From contig NZ_CAJXJS010000011.1 of NCBI RefSeq assembly GCF_913055165.1, positions 1-64,000 of the forward strand: DNA of 64,000 nucleotides, in the 5' to 3' direction. The translations under genes and the position numbers were made by a program. The notes beneath the pieces are model-generated. The model was not told the DNA's origin and made no database searches. It worked only from the letters and a program-made list of their open reading frames with translations. This stretch comes from an uncultured Devosia sp. (GTDB taxonomy: Bacteria > Pseudomonadota > Alphaproteobacteria > Rhizobiales > Devosiaceae). Below are positions 43,455 to 51,651 of this stretch, in pieces; position 1 is the stretch's first letter, and each line of letters starts with the position of its first letter.

Positions 43455-44279
43455 CTATGAGGGGATCAGGCGCTGCATCAGTTCTGCGGCGGTCAGCGCC
43501 AGTTCTTCACTGGCGGCCGCCACGAAATAGGGATTGAGGTATTTCAATTCGCCCTTGCCGTAGCGTAGTGGCGCGCCATCCAGTGTCAGCAGCGCCCCCC
43601 CCGCAGCTTCAAGCACGGCCTGTCCGGCGGCGGTATCCCATTCGCAAGTGGGGGTGAATCGCGGGTAAAGCTGGGCATCACCTCGGGCCACCAGGCAGAA
43701 TTTGAGCGAAGAGCCGATGGACACGTCGCTCTCCACGCCCATGATTTCGCGCAATTGCGCCAGCGCCGCATGACCATGGCTTCGACTGGCCACGATATGG
43801 GGCCCTGCAGACGGCGCGACCTTGATGGGACGGCGATCCACGACCTTGCCGGCAACGACCTTTCCGCTCCACGCGCCGTTGACATCCCCCACGAATAGGT
43901 CGCCCGTGGCCGGCGCCAGGACGACACCCATGATGGACCGTCCGTTCTCGACAAGCGCGATGTTGACCGTGAACTCGCCATTGCGCTTGATGAATTCCTT
44001 GGTGCCATCAAGCGGGTCGACCACGAAATAGCGCTCGCCCAGCACCGGAATGACACCGGCCGCGACGCTCTCCTCGCCTAGCGTGGGCAGCCCGGTGACC
44101 TCCAGGTGCTTGATGATGACGGCCTCGGCGGCCGCATCGGCCTCGGTTACCGGTGAGCCGTCCTCCTTGGTGACCACGTGAATGGGTCGGTCATAGACCG
44201 CGCAGATGACATCGGCGGCGGCGATTGCAGTCTCAATGGCAATCTCGGTGATGGATGAGGCGGCTGCCATCGGCATCAT
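43455..44279 (-). CDS. cysQ: 3'(2'),5'-bisphosphate nucleotidase
   Basis: This 274-residue Mg-dependent phosphatase hydrolyses PAP (a by-product of sulfate activation) to AMP. It has the inositol-phosphatase fold: GEESVAAG..., the metal motif DPLDGTKEFIKRNGEFTVN, and CEWDTAAGQAVLEAAGG near residue 205. The ending LKYLNPYFVAA is typical of CysQ. The start ATG overlaps the nadC stop by 4 bp, so the two are translated together; an ATG one codon later is also possible. Inositol monophosphatase is an alternative, but the CysQ signatures fit better. Confidence 0.92.
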   Translation of the reverse strand: MMPMAAASSITEIAIETAIAAADVICAVYDRPIHVVTKEDGSPVTEADAAAEAVIIKHLEVTGLPTLGEESVAAGVIPVLGERYFVVDPLDGTKEFIKRNGEFTVNIALVENGRSIMGVVLAPATGDLFVGDVNGAWSGKVVAGKVVDRRPIKVAPSAGPHIVASRSHGHAALAQLREIMGVESDVSIGSSLKFCLVARGDAQLYPRFTPTCEWDTAAGQAVLEAAGGALLTLDGAPLRYGKGELKYLNPYFVAAASEELALTAAELMQRLIPS

Positions 44280-45151
44280 GCTGTCTTGCCGTCCCGAATG
44301 ACGACGTCGAGCCCGAGGTCGAGCGGCGCCGCTCCCATGGTGATCTGGCTGGTGGAGATGAAGTCGACACCGGTTTCCGCAATCGAGCGGACGCGATCCA
44401 GCTTCACGCCGCCAGAAGCCTCCAGTCGCGCCCGCCCGGCATTGATGGCGACGGCCTGCTTGAGGATTTCATTGTCCATATTGTCGAGCATGATGACACG
44501 CGCGCCCGCCGACAAGGCCTCCTCCAGCTCCTGCAGGGTGGTGACCTCTATCTCAATGGCAACCAGATGCCCGGCGAAGCGCTCGGCCGCCTTGTAGGCG
44601 GCAGTGACGCTACCGGCGACCGCGATGTGATTGTCCTTGATCAGGATCGCGTCATTCAGGGCAAAGCGATGATTGGCGCCGCCACCGCAGCGGACAGCAT
44701 ATTTCTCGAACGGCCTGAGCCCGGGTGTGGTCTTGCGGGTGTCGCAAATGCGGGCTCCCGTGCCCTCAATGGCATCAGCGAAGCGGCGCGTCATGGTGGC
44801 AATGCCGCTCAGATGGTTGAGGAAGTTCAGCGCCACCCGCTCACCCGACATCACCAGCCGCGCCGGCCCCGATATCTCGGCCACCATGCCACTCGCCTCA
44901 ATGCGAGCCCCATCGGCAATCTTGGCTCTGAATTGCACGCCATCTCCCACCAGGCGAAAGGCTGCGGCTGCCAGGTCCAATCCGGCGATGACCCCCGCCT
45001 CGCGGGCCGAGAGGGTCGCGACCGCCTCCGCATCGGGCGACAGCGTCGCCTGGCTGGTCAGGTCCCCCGCCAGTCCCAAATCCTCTTCGAGCGCCGCGGA
45101 TACGGCGCGCTCTACCAGTAGGCGCGGCAATTGGGCGGGCAGGGCGGTCAT
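44276..45151 (-). CDS. nadC: nicotinate-nucleotide pyrophosphorylase (quinolinate phosphoribosyltransferase)
   Basis: This 291-residue enzyme converts quinolinate and PRPP to nicotinate mononucleotide in de novo NAD synthesis. Conserved segments include the N-terminal ALEEDLGLAGDLTSQATL and SGERVALNFLNHLSGIAT. CDTRKTTPGLRPFEKYAVRCGG holds the Arg/Lys that bind quinolinate and PRPP. HRFALNDAILIKDNHI and EASGGV follow. Its start at 45151 gives the family N-terminus. It overlaps cysQ downstream by 4 bp. nadE, which completes the pathway, is 22 kb away in this window. No nadA/nadB lies next to it. Confidence 0.96.
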   Translation of the reverse strand: MTALPAQLPRLLVERAVSAALEEDLGLAGDLTSQATLSPDAEAVATLSAREAGVIAGLDLAAAAFRLVGDGVQFRAKIADGARIEASGMVAEISGPARLVMSGERVALNFLNHLSGIATMTRRFADAIEGTGARICDTRKTTPGLRPFEKYAVRCGGGANHRFALNDAILIKDNHIAVAGSVTAAYKAAERFAGHLVAIEIEVTTLQELEEALSAGARVIMLDNMDNEILKQAVAINAGRARLEASGGVKLDRVRSIAETGVDFISTSQITMGAAPLDLGLDVVIRDGKTA

Positions 45152-45233
45152 GTCGGTTCACCGGAAGTATCGATTGCCCGTGCTTTACGACGCGCACTCC
45201 CGCCTGACAACCGCCACGGGTCTCCCGGGCCGT

Positions 45234-46019
45234 CTAGCGCAGCAATCCTTGTCCGCCGTCGATCCAGACCGGGCTCCCTGTCACGTGCCGCGCGCCATCG
45301 GAAACCAGGAAGGCGATGACGTCGGCGACATCCGCCGCCTTGCCGCTCGCACCACCGGTTAATGGGATGTCGCCCTCGGGGAAATGCACCGGTATGGCGG
45401 CCTCCTCACTGGCGCGCCGGTTGGTATTCTCCTCGATATTGCTTTCAATGGCGCCCGGACAAACCGCGTTGATGCGGATCTTCTTCTTGCCAAGCTCCAA
45501 CGCCAGTTGCTGGACCATGGCCAATTGTCCCGCCTTGGTTGCCGAATAGGCGCTGGCACCTGGCGTAGAAAAGGTGCGGGTGCCGTTGATCGAAGAAACC
45601 ACCACAATTGCGCCTCCGCCGGCCTTCTCCAGGGCCGGAACCGTGTGGTGGATGGTGAGATATGTGCCCCTGAGGTTGACCGCGATGGTCTTGTCCCATT
45701 CCTCAGGCCTCAGCTTCGCGATGGGCGCCCACATACCGTTGATCCCGGCATTGGCCACCACAATGTCCAGGCGACCGAAGGTGTCGATCGTGCGCGCCAC
45801 CAGGTCGCGCATGCCAGCGTCGTCGGTGACATCGCAAACCCCTGGCATGGATTGTCCACCGGCTGAACGGATTTCCTCTGCGGTGGCCTCGACCTCCTCG
45901 CGGGTCCTGCTCATGGCCACGACCGCGGCCCCTTCGCGCGCCAGCTTCAACGCCGTCGCCTTGCCTATTCCCGATCCCGCACCAGTCACCAGCGCGACCT
46001 TACCCTCAAGACTAGCCAT
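45234..46019 (-). CDS. short-chain dehydrogenase/reductase
   Basis: This is a 261-residue classical SDR. The NAD(P) motif is VTGAGSGIGKATALK (residues 11-25), and the catalytic Tyr-x3-Lys lies in YSATKAGQ with Ser in VVSSINGTRTF. VANAGINGM and INAVCPGAIESN are also typical. The residues after the second strand (MSRTREEVE) hint at NADP preference. The substrate is unknown; sugar acids and alcohols are common for such enzymes. It lies between nadC and the AGE-family isomerase on the same strand, with 71-82 bp gaps. Confidence 0.9.
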   Translation of the reverse strand: MASLEGKVALVTGAGSGIGKATALKLAREGAAVVAMSRTREEVEATAEEIRSAGGQSMPGVCDVTDDAGMRDLVARTIDTFGRLDIVVANAGINGMWAPIAKLRPEEWDKTIAVNLRGTYLTIHHTVPALEKAGGGAIVVVSSINGTRTFSTPGASAYSATKAGQLAMVQQLALELGKKKIRINAVCPGAIESNIEENTNRRASEEAAIPVHFPEGDIPLTGGASGKAADVADVIAFLVSDGARHVTGSPVWIDGGQGLLR

Positions 46020-46090
46020 TCCATCCTCCGTGCTGCAGCAAACCCAACGCGGCAGGACGGTAATGGTTGTCTCGAAGGGGCTGTCTTGCC

Positions 46091-47356
46091 TCAGAGCCGC
46101 TTGGGGTGGTCGGCCTCAATAATGCCGTGCGTCAGGCTCCCCGTTACTGGATAGAGCGGGATCAGGCAGGCCTGCAGCGCATGATACAGGTCCGGCTTGC
46201 CCACAAACAGGCGAGACGTCGGCACCAGCTGTTCAGTCAATTCGCTGTGCCAGCCGCCGCGTTCATGGTCGATGACGTGGTTCTCTGCGAAGTCCCAGAG
46301 TTTTCGGTACCAGAGCTGGTAGAAGTCGTCATGGTCGTAGGCGCCGATAAACGCCGCCGCGCCGATCGCCTCTGCAATCGGCCACCACAGTTTCTCGCGC
46401 ATGATCGGCTGGTTGTTCCAGTCCAGGGTGTAGAAGAACCCGCCATGCACCTTGTCCCATCCCAGCGCGATGGCCTGGCGGAACAGGCCGCGCGCGGATT
46501 CGGTCATCCAGCTATGCTCCTTGCGGCACAGCACGAACAGCTGGAACAACAGCCGCGACCATTCCAGCGCATGTCCGGGCGTGGTGCCGGACGGACGGAA
46601 CATCTCCGAGCCCAGATAGTCCTTGTCCAGGCTCCAGTCCTCGTGGAAATGCTCGGCCACGCGATAGTCGAGCCTGGCCGCATTGCGGTTGATGATGAGG
46701 TCGGCGATCCTGGTCGCCTTCTTGAGATATTCGGTCTCGCCGGTAGCCTCATAGGCCGCCATCAAGGCTTCAGTCAGGTGCATGTTCGAATTCTGGCCGC
46801 GATAGGTGCTGATCTGCCGCCAGTCATTGCCGAACTCTTCGCGGACAGCGCCCACCTTCTTGTCCCAGAAGCGGTTCTCGATCACCTCGGTGACATCGGC
46901 GATCACCTTGTCTGCGAGCGGATGACCCACCAGCTTGGCGCTCGAGCCGGCCAGCAGCACAAAGGCATGGCCATAGGCCTGCTTGCTGTCATCGGCATAA
47001 CCCTCGTCATCGAGGGACCAGACATAGCCGCCGTGGCGCAGGTCGCGGTGCTTCTCCCACAGATACTGCATGCCATGGTCGACGATTTCGTCCGAGCCCG
47101 GGCGGCCGATAAGACTGCCGATTACCGCGCAATGGACCATGCGGGTGGTCACGTGGATCTGCCGGATGGCATTTTCCGGCGAGAGCGGGTGTCCGTCATC
47201 GGACAATTCGTAAAAGCCACCCCGGGGATTGAGTGAGGCCGCCTCGAAGAAATCAAACAACCGGCTTGCCTGCGTCATCAGATATTGCCGATGAAACGGC
47301 CGACGCTGCCACGCGCCCCAATTGGTTTCCGGCAATGTTTTGGCGATGGTGTCCAA
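46091..47356 (-). CDS. AGE-family sugar isomerase/epimerase (mannose-isomerase-like)
   Basis: This is a 421-residue (alpha/alpha)6-barrel enzyme of the N-acylglucosamine 2-epimerase superfamily. Segments include the His residues in QIHVTTRMVHC, STYRGQNSNMHLTEALMAAYEATGE, and PGHALEWSRLLFQLF with the catalytic His. These resemble D-mannose isomerase/YihS more than true AGE. Mannose isomerase would turn mannose into fructose, which pairs logically with the beta-mannosidase at 742 and the adjacent fbp. I start at TTG 47356, with GGGAG 6 nt upstream; a TTG at 47416 would add 20 poorly supported residues. Sulfoquinovose isomerase is an alternative. Confidence 0.82.
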   Translation of the reverse strand: MDTIAKTLPETNWGAWQRRPFHRQYLMTQASRLFDFFEAASLNPRGGFYELSDDGHPLSPENAIRQIHVTTRMVHCAVIGSLIGRPGSDEIVDHGMQYLWEKHRDLRHGGYVWSLDDEGYADDSKQAYGHAFVLLAGSSAKLVGHPLADKVIADVTEVIENRFWDKKVGAVREEFGNDWRQISTYRGQNSNMHLTEALMAAYEATGETEYLKKATRIADLIINRNAARLDYRVAEHFHEDWSLDKDYLGSEMFRPSGTTPGHALEWSRLLFQLFVLCRKEHSWMTESARGLFRQAIALGWDKVHGGFFYTLDWNNQPIMREKLWWPIAEAIGAAAFIGAYDHDDFYQLWYRKLWDFAENHVIDHERGGWHSELTEQLVPTSRLFVGKPDLYHALQACLIPLYPVTGSLTHGIIEADHPKRL

Positions 47357-47460
47357 GGCTTTCTCCCTACCGGCAGTTTCGGTCGACCGGTCCAATTGGG
47401 CACGGGTTCTAGCCAATCAATGAGAACGTTGCAAATCCTGACTGTGTGCCTTGCTCCGCG

Positions 47461-48408
47461 TCACCCCCGTCCATACCAATCCTCTACCCGTTTGACCTCT
47501 TCTGCCGAACCCAGGATCACCGGGACCCGCTGGTGAATATCCGAAGGCTCTACGTCCAGAATGCGCATCGTCCCCGTTGTCGACCGCCCGCCTGCGCCCT
47601 CAATCAGCCAGGCCATGGGATTGGCTTCATAGAGCAGCCGCAGCCGCCCGCCCCTGCTGATGGTCTCGCTATCGAGTGGGTAAAGAAAGATACCGCCACG
47701 CATCAGAATGCGATGGACGTCGGCCACCATCGAGCCCACCCAACGCATATTGTAGCGCTTGCCCAGAGCTCCGGTCTCGCCGGCCACGCTCTCTTTCACA
47801 TAGCCGGTTGTGGCTGCATCCCAGAAGCGTTCGCGCGCCGTATTGATCGCAAATTCACCGCTGGCCTCGGGCACGCGCGCCGCCGCGACCGTCTGCACCC
47901 ATGTGCCCTGTGCGTCGAGCGTGAACACGCTCGTTTCCCCCTTGATCCGCACCACAAGACTGGTCGCGGGTCCATAGGCCACATATCCCGCAGCCAATTG
48001 TTCCGTGCCCCTCTGCAACAGGCCGCCTTTGGCTGGGAGAACGGAAAAAATCGTGCCTACGGTGACATTTACGTCGAGATTTGAAGACCCATCCAACGGA
48101 TCGGTGGCAACAATGAACTGCCCCTGACTCGACATATTAACGGCTTCATCCAGCTCTTCCGAGATCAGAATCGAAATGGCCGGATTTTCGCGCAAGTGAT
48201 TCAAAACAATATCGTTTGAGATCACATCGAGCGCCTTCTGCGCCTCGCCCTGCACATTGTCGGATCCCGCCAGCCCCGTCTGCCCAGCGATGGGCGCCTC
48301 CCGCAGAACCCGCGCAATCTCGGCGCCGGCTGCTGCCATCGACTCGATGGCGCCGCCAAGGGCTTCGTCGGTCGTTTGGGCGCTGAGCCACTCTTTCAGA
48401 TCGGTCAT
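47461..48408 (-). CDS. fbp: fructose-1,6-bisphosphatase, class I
   Basis: This 315-residue gluconeogenic enzyme removes the 1-phosphate of fructose-1,6-bisphosphate. Class I signatures are ISEELDEAV, the metal motif DPLDGSSNLDVNVTVGTIF, LRLLYEANPMAWL near the C-terminus, and QRVPVILGSAEEV. The ATG at 48408 has AAGGAG 6 nt upstream; a 15-codon longer frame has no SD. It lies 105 bp upstream of the AGE-type gene on the same strand and may feed the same sugar pathway. The upstream 339 bp hold the divergent sigma-54 promoter of the amino-acid importer. Confidence 0.94.
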   Translation of the reverse strand: MTDLKEWLSAQTTDEALGGAIESMAAAGAEIARVLREAPIAGQTGLAGSDNVQGEAQKALDVISNDIVLNHLRENPAISILISEELDEAVNMSSQGQFIVATDPLDGSSNLDVNVTVGTIFSVLPAKGGLLQRGTEQLAAGYVAYGPATSLVVRIKGETSVFTLDAQGTWVQTVAAARVPEASGEFAINTARERFWDAATTGYVKESVAGETGALGKRYNMRWVGSMVADVHRILMRGGIFLYPLDSETISRGGRLRLLYEANPMAWLIEGAGGRSTTGTMRILDVEPSDIHQRVPVILGSAEEVKRVEDWYGRG

Positions 48409-48747
48409 GTGGGTCTCCTTGTTGCCCTCACTGTCCAGAATGGCTTTGTCCATACAAGGTGGACTTTCGACCTAGGCGGCGGCAACGCGCGAGCCCGGGT
48501 TCCTCAGGGGCTGCAACCGCACCCATCGTCCCTCGGGCTGCATTGTGCTATCGAATTAAGCGCTGCCCAATACTTGAGCATAATTAAGACCCTCAGGCGG
48601 CAAACATAGCAAGTTGATCGCCATGCAGATGCAGGAGATGGGGCATGTCAGTGCTTTAGGTGCTGGCACGGCAATTGCAGAACCCTGGTGCAAGCAGCGG
48701 TCTCCTCGCCTCTGCCAATCGCATCGAAACAAGACAGGGACAACTCA
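48409..48747. other. intergenic region between fbp and the amino-acid importer
   Basis: These 339 bp contain no convincing gene. They hold the fbp promoter (minus) and, at 48664-48679, the sigma-54 promoter of the importer. I looked for NtrC-type enhancer sites and an IHF site upstream of the promoter and saw none that I would defend. Confidence 0.65.
48664..48679 (+). promoter_or_regulatory. sigma-54 (RpoN) promoter of the amino-acid ABC importer
   Basis: TGGCACG-GCAA-TTGCA matches the RpoN consensus TGGCACG-N4-TTGCA exactly, with the -24 GG at 48665-48666, the -12 GC at 48677-48678 and 10 bp between them. A C precedes and GAA follows, also matching the consensus. Transcription should begin near 48690, about 58 bp before the start codon. 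Confidence 0.85.
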
Positions 48748-49530
48748 ATGCTACGCCGCACATTCATCGCATGCCTTGTAACTGGCCTCGCTGCCGCTAC
48801 CACTGTTCCGGTTCACGCCGACGCTCTGGAGGACATTAAGGCCCGGGGCACAATTCGCGTCGCTGTGCCGCAAGATTTTCCGCCCTTTGGCAGCGTCGAT
48901 CTCAGCATGGAGTCGGTGGGCTACGACATCGACATGGCAAAGGCCATTGCCGAACGGCTGGGTGTTGGCGTCGAGCTGGTGCCGGTCACCAGCGCCAATC
49001 GGATTCCCTATCTGCAAACCGACCGGGTTGATCTCGTCATTTCCAGCCTGGGCAAGAACGCCGAGCGCGAAGCGGTGATCGATTTCACTGATGCCTACGC
49101 ACCCTTTTACAACGGTGTCTTTGGAGAGGCCGACCTCACCCTGGCGGGCCCGGAGGACCTCGCCGGCGTCAGTGTCGGCGTCACACGCGGCTCCGTCGAA
49201 GATCTGACGCTGACCGAATTGGTCCCCGAGGCCGTCGAGATCAGCCGCTACGAGGACAACAATGGCACCATCTCGGCCTTCCTGTCTGGCCAGGTGGACG
49301 TCATCGCCACCGGCAATGTCGTTGCTGCGGCAATCCTGGAACGCAACCCGCAGCGACGCCCCGAGCTCAAGTTCCTGGTCAAGAACTCGCCTTGCTATGT
49401 CGGCCTGAACAAGGACGAGCCAGCGCTGCTCGATGCGGTCAACACCATCATTGCTGAGATGAAGGCCGACGGATCGCTCAACACCATCTCGCAGGCCTGG
49501 CTGAAGGCTGACCTGCCCGCCGACCTCTAA
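48748..49530 (+). CDS. polar amino-acid ABC transporter, substrate-binding protein
   Basis: This 260-residue periplasmic protein has a signal peptide ending near residue 24 (VPVHA-DALED) and a class II solute-binding fold. The opening is RGTIRVAVPQDFPPFGSVD. The two-lobe boundary segments are VDLVISSLGKNAEREAVIDFTDAYAPF and GVTRGSVEDLTL. Family 3 (HisJ/GlnH-like) members bind amino acids such as glutamate, glutamine, or their polyamine-like relatives. The start at 48748 directly precedes the signal peptide, and AGGGA is upstream. It is the first gene of a four-gene operon under a sigma-54 promoter. Confidence 0.93.
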   Translation: MLRRTFIACLVTGLAAATTVPVHADALEDIKARGTIRVAVPQDFPPFGSVDLSMESVGYDIDMAKAIAERLGVGVELVPVTSANRIPYLQTDRVDLVISSLGKNAEREAVIDFTDAYAPFYNGVFGEADLTLAGPEDLAGVSVGVTRGSVEDLTLTELVPEAVEISRYEDNNGTISAFLSGQVDVIATGNVVAAAILERNPQRRPELKFLVKNSPCYVGLNKDEPALLDAVNTIIAEMKADGSLNTISQAWLKADLPADL

Positions 49531-49541
49531 TGTCGTCCCAG

Positions 49542-49565
49542 GCCGCCCGGCCCAGACCGGGCGGC
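49542..49565 (+). other. intercistronic hairpin between binding protein and permease genes
   Basis: GCCGCCCGG pairs perfectly with CCGGGCGGC around a 6-nt loop, 12 bp after the binding-protein stop. There is no U-run. Similar hairpins protect the upstream message so that the binding protein is made in excess; that role is an inference here. Confidence 0.6.
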
Positions 49566-49599
49566 ATTCCTGCAGGCGTTTCCGGGTCGGACGGGGTCA

Positions 49600-50268
49600 A
49601 TGCAATATCAATGGAATTTTGACTGGCTGGCGAACTACATGCCGGTCTTCGTCAATGGTGTCGCCATCACCATTGAACTCATCCTGGTCGGGGCCGTGCT
49701 CGGCGTATGCCTTGGCATTGTCTGTGCGTGGGTGAGAGCGCTCGGTCCGGTCTGGCTCAAGCCCTTCGTCGCCGCCTATGTGGAACTGATCCGCAATACG
49801 CCCTTCCTGATCCAGCTCTTCTTTATCTTCTTTGGCCTGCCCTCGCTCGGCATGAAGCTGACTGCCTTGCAGGCCGCCAACATTGCCATGGTCGTCAACC
49901 TGGGTGCCTATAGCTGCGAGATTATCCGGGCAGGCATACAGGCAACGCCGCGCGGCCAGTTCGAAGCTGGTGCAAGCCTTGCCATGACGCCGTTGCAGAC
50001 ATTCCGCCATGTCGTCCTCGTGCCGGCGCTACAACGCATATGGCCGGCTCTGGCGTCCCAGATCGTCATCGTCATGCTCGGGTCCTCGGTTGTTTCCCAG
50101 ATCGCTGTCGAGGACCTGACCTTTGCCTCCAACTTCGTCCAGTCGCGCAACTTCCGCGCCTTTGAGACCTATCTGGTCGCCACGCTGACCTATCTGGCGC
50201 TGGCCATCGCGCTCCGGAAGGTCCTTGACGGTGTCGGCTGGGTGATCTTCCCGCGGAGGAAGGTGTGA
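49600..50268 (+). CDS. polar amino-acid ABC transporter, permease 1
   Basis: This 222-residue inner-membrane protein of the HisM/GlnP type has about five helices. The cytoplasmic ATPase-coupling (EAA) loop is GAYSCEIIRAGIQATPRGQFEAGASLAM (about residues 105-132). The helix-1 start FVNGVAITIELILVGAVLGV and IRNTPFLIQLFFIFFGL are also family-typical. It forms a heterodimer with the next gene, whose start overlaps its stop. Confidence 0.93.
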   Translation: MQYQWNFDWLANYMPVFVNGVAITIELILVGAVLGVCLGIVCAWVRALGPVWLKPFVAAYVELIRNTPFLIQLFFIFFGLPSLGMKLTALQAANIAMVVNLGAYSCEIIRAGIQATPRGQFEAGASLAMTPLQTFRHVVLVPALQRIWPALASQIVIVMLGSSVVSQIAVEDLTFASNFVQSRNFRAFETYLVATLTYLALAIALRKVLDGVGWVIFPRRKV

Positions 50269-50927
50269 TGGCCCAGTTCACCGTTTTCGATATCCTGCGC
50301 AATCTTCTCCTGGCCACCCAGTGGACCGTTGTCCTGTCCATCGTGTCATTTATTGGCGGCGGGCTCGTGGGCATGCTTGTTCTGTTTGCCCGTATCTCCA
50401 ATCGAGGCTGGTTGCGTCTCCTGGGGCGGGGCTATGTCGAACTTTTCCAGGGCACGCCGCTACTCATGCAGCTCTTCCTGGCCTTTTTCGGCCTGGCGCT
50501 GTTCGGCATCAGCGTGCCCGCCTGGCTCGCCGCGGGGCTGGCACTGATCCTGTGGACGGCGGCCTTTCTCGGCGAGATCTGGCGTGGCTGCGTGCAGGCC
50601 GTGGCAAAGGGTCAATGGGAAGCGTCGGCGAGCCTGGGCATGGGCTATTTCCAGCAGATGCAACATGTGATCCTGCCCCAGGCTCTGCGCGTCGCCATTC
50701 CGCCCACCGTCGGCTTTTCTGTGCAGGTGGTGAAGGGTACCGCGCTCACATCCATCATCGGATTTATCGAACTCACCCGCGCCGGGACGGTGGTCACCAA
50801 TGCCACCTATCAGCCCTTCCTGGTCTACGGCCTGGTCGCGCTCATCTATTTCTGCCTCTGTTGGCCGCTTTCCAGGGCCAGCCAGATTCTGGAGAGAAAG
50901 CTCAATGTCGCTCATAGCCATCACTGA
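50268..50927 (+). CDS. polar amino-acid ABC transporter, permease 2
   Basis: This 219-residue permease starts at the ATG overlapping the stop of permease 1 by one base; a GTG one codon before is an alternative. It has about five helices and the EAA loop TAAFLGEIWRGCVQAVAKGQWEASASLGMGY. It also has the typical LFQGTPLLMQLFLAFFGL segment. It pairs with permease 1. The ATPase gene begins 23 bp before its stop, so translation is coupled. Confidence 0.93.
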   Translation: MAQFTVFDILRNLLLATQWTVVLSIVSFIGGGLVGMLVLFARISNRGWLRLLGRGYVELFQGTPLLMQLFLAFFGLALFGISVPAWLAAGLALILWTAAFLGEIWRGCVQAVAKGQWEASASLGMGYFQQMQHVILPQALRVAIPPTVGFSVQVVKGTALTSIIGFIELTRAGTVVTNATYQPFLVYGLVALIYFCLCWPLSRASQILERKLNVAHSHH

Positions 50928-51639
50928 CGTCCGCAAGAGTTTCGGCTCAAACGAAGTGCTCAAGGGCATCGATATCGATATTGCGCGGGGCGAGGTGATC
51001 GCGATCATCGGTAAGTCCGGTTCCGGAAAATCCACCTTGCTGCGCTGCATCAATGGTCTGGAGACCATTGATTCCGGGTCGATTTCGGTCGAGGGCGCCC
51101 AACTGCTGACGGAAGCCAGGGCGCTGCGCGAGCTGCGCCTGAAGGTCGGCATGATCTTTCAGCAGTTCAACCTGTTTCCCCATCTGACGGCTGGGCGCAA
51201 CGTCATGCTCTCCCAGATGGTGGTCAAAAAGACACCAAAGGACGAAGCGGCCGAGATCGCCCGCAACATGCTGCAGCGCGTTGGCCTCGGTGAGAAGTTC
51301 GATGCCTACCCCGATCAATTGTCCGGTGGCCAGCAACAGCGGGTCGCCATCGCGCGCGCCCTGGCCATGCAACCCATCGCCTTGCTCTGCGACGAGATCA
51401 CCTCGGCGCTCGATCCCGAACTGGTCGCCGAGGTTCTGGCTGTCGTCAAGGAGCTGGCAGCCGAGGGCATGACGCTGGTCATGGTGACCCATGAAATGCG
51501 CTTTGCCCGCGACGTCTGCTCGCGCGTGGTGTTCATGCATCAGGGGCGGGTCCACGAAATCGGTCCCCCCGAAGACGTGTTCACTAACCCCAGAACGCCT
51601 GAGTTGCAGCAGTTCCTGGGGATGAGTCAGGCGGCCTGA
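50905..51639 (+). CDS. polar amino-acid ABC transporter, ATP-binding protein
   Basis: This 244-residue ATPase powers the importer. Walker A is IIGKSGSGKSTLLRCINGLE, the Q-loop VGMIFQQFNLFPHLT, the signature QLSGGQQQRVAIARAL, Walker B LLCDEITSALDPE, and the switch His in MVTHEMRFARD. These are typical of the GlnQ/HisP group. GGAGAGAAAG precedes the ATG at 50905. It overlaps permease 2 by 23 bp and ends 12 bp before the convergent glutamate dehydrogenase stop. Confidence 0.95.
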   Translation: MSLIAITDVRKSFGSNEVLKGIDIDIARGEVIAIIGKSGSGKSTLLRCINGLETIDSGSISVEGAQLLTEARALRELRLKVGMIFQQFNLFPHLTAGRNVMLSQMVVKKTPKDEAAEIARNMLQRVGLGEKFDAYPDQLSGGQQQRVAIARALAMQPIALLCDEITSALDPELVAEVLAVVKELAAEGMTLVMVTHEMRFARDVCSRVVFMHQGRVHEIGPPEDVFTNPRTPELQQFLGMSQAA

Positions 51640-51651
51640 TCGCGGTCGCCC

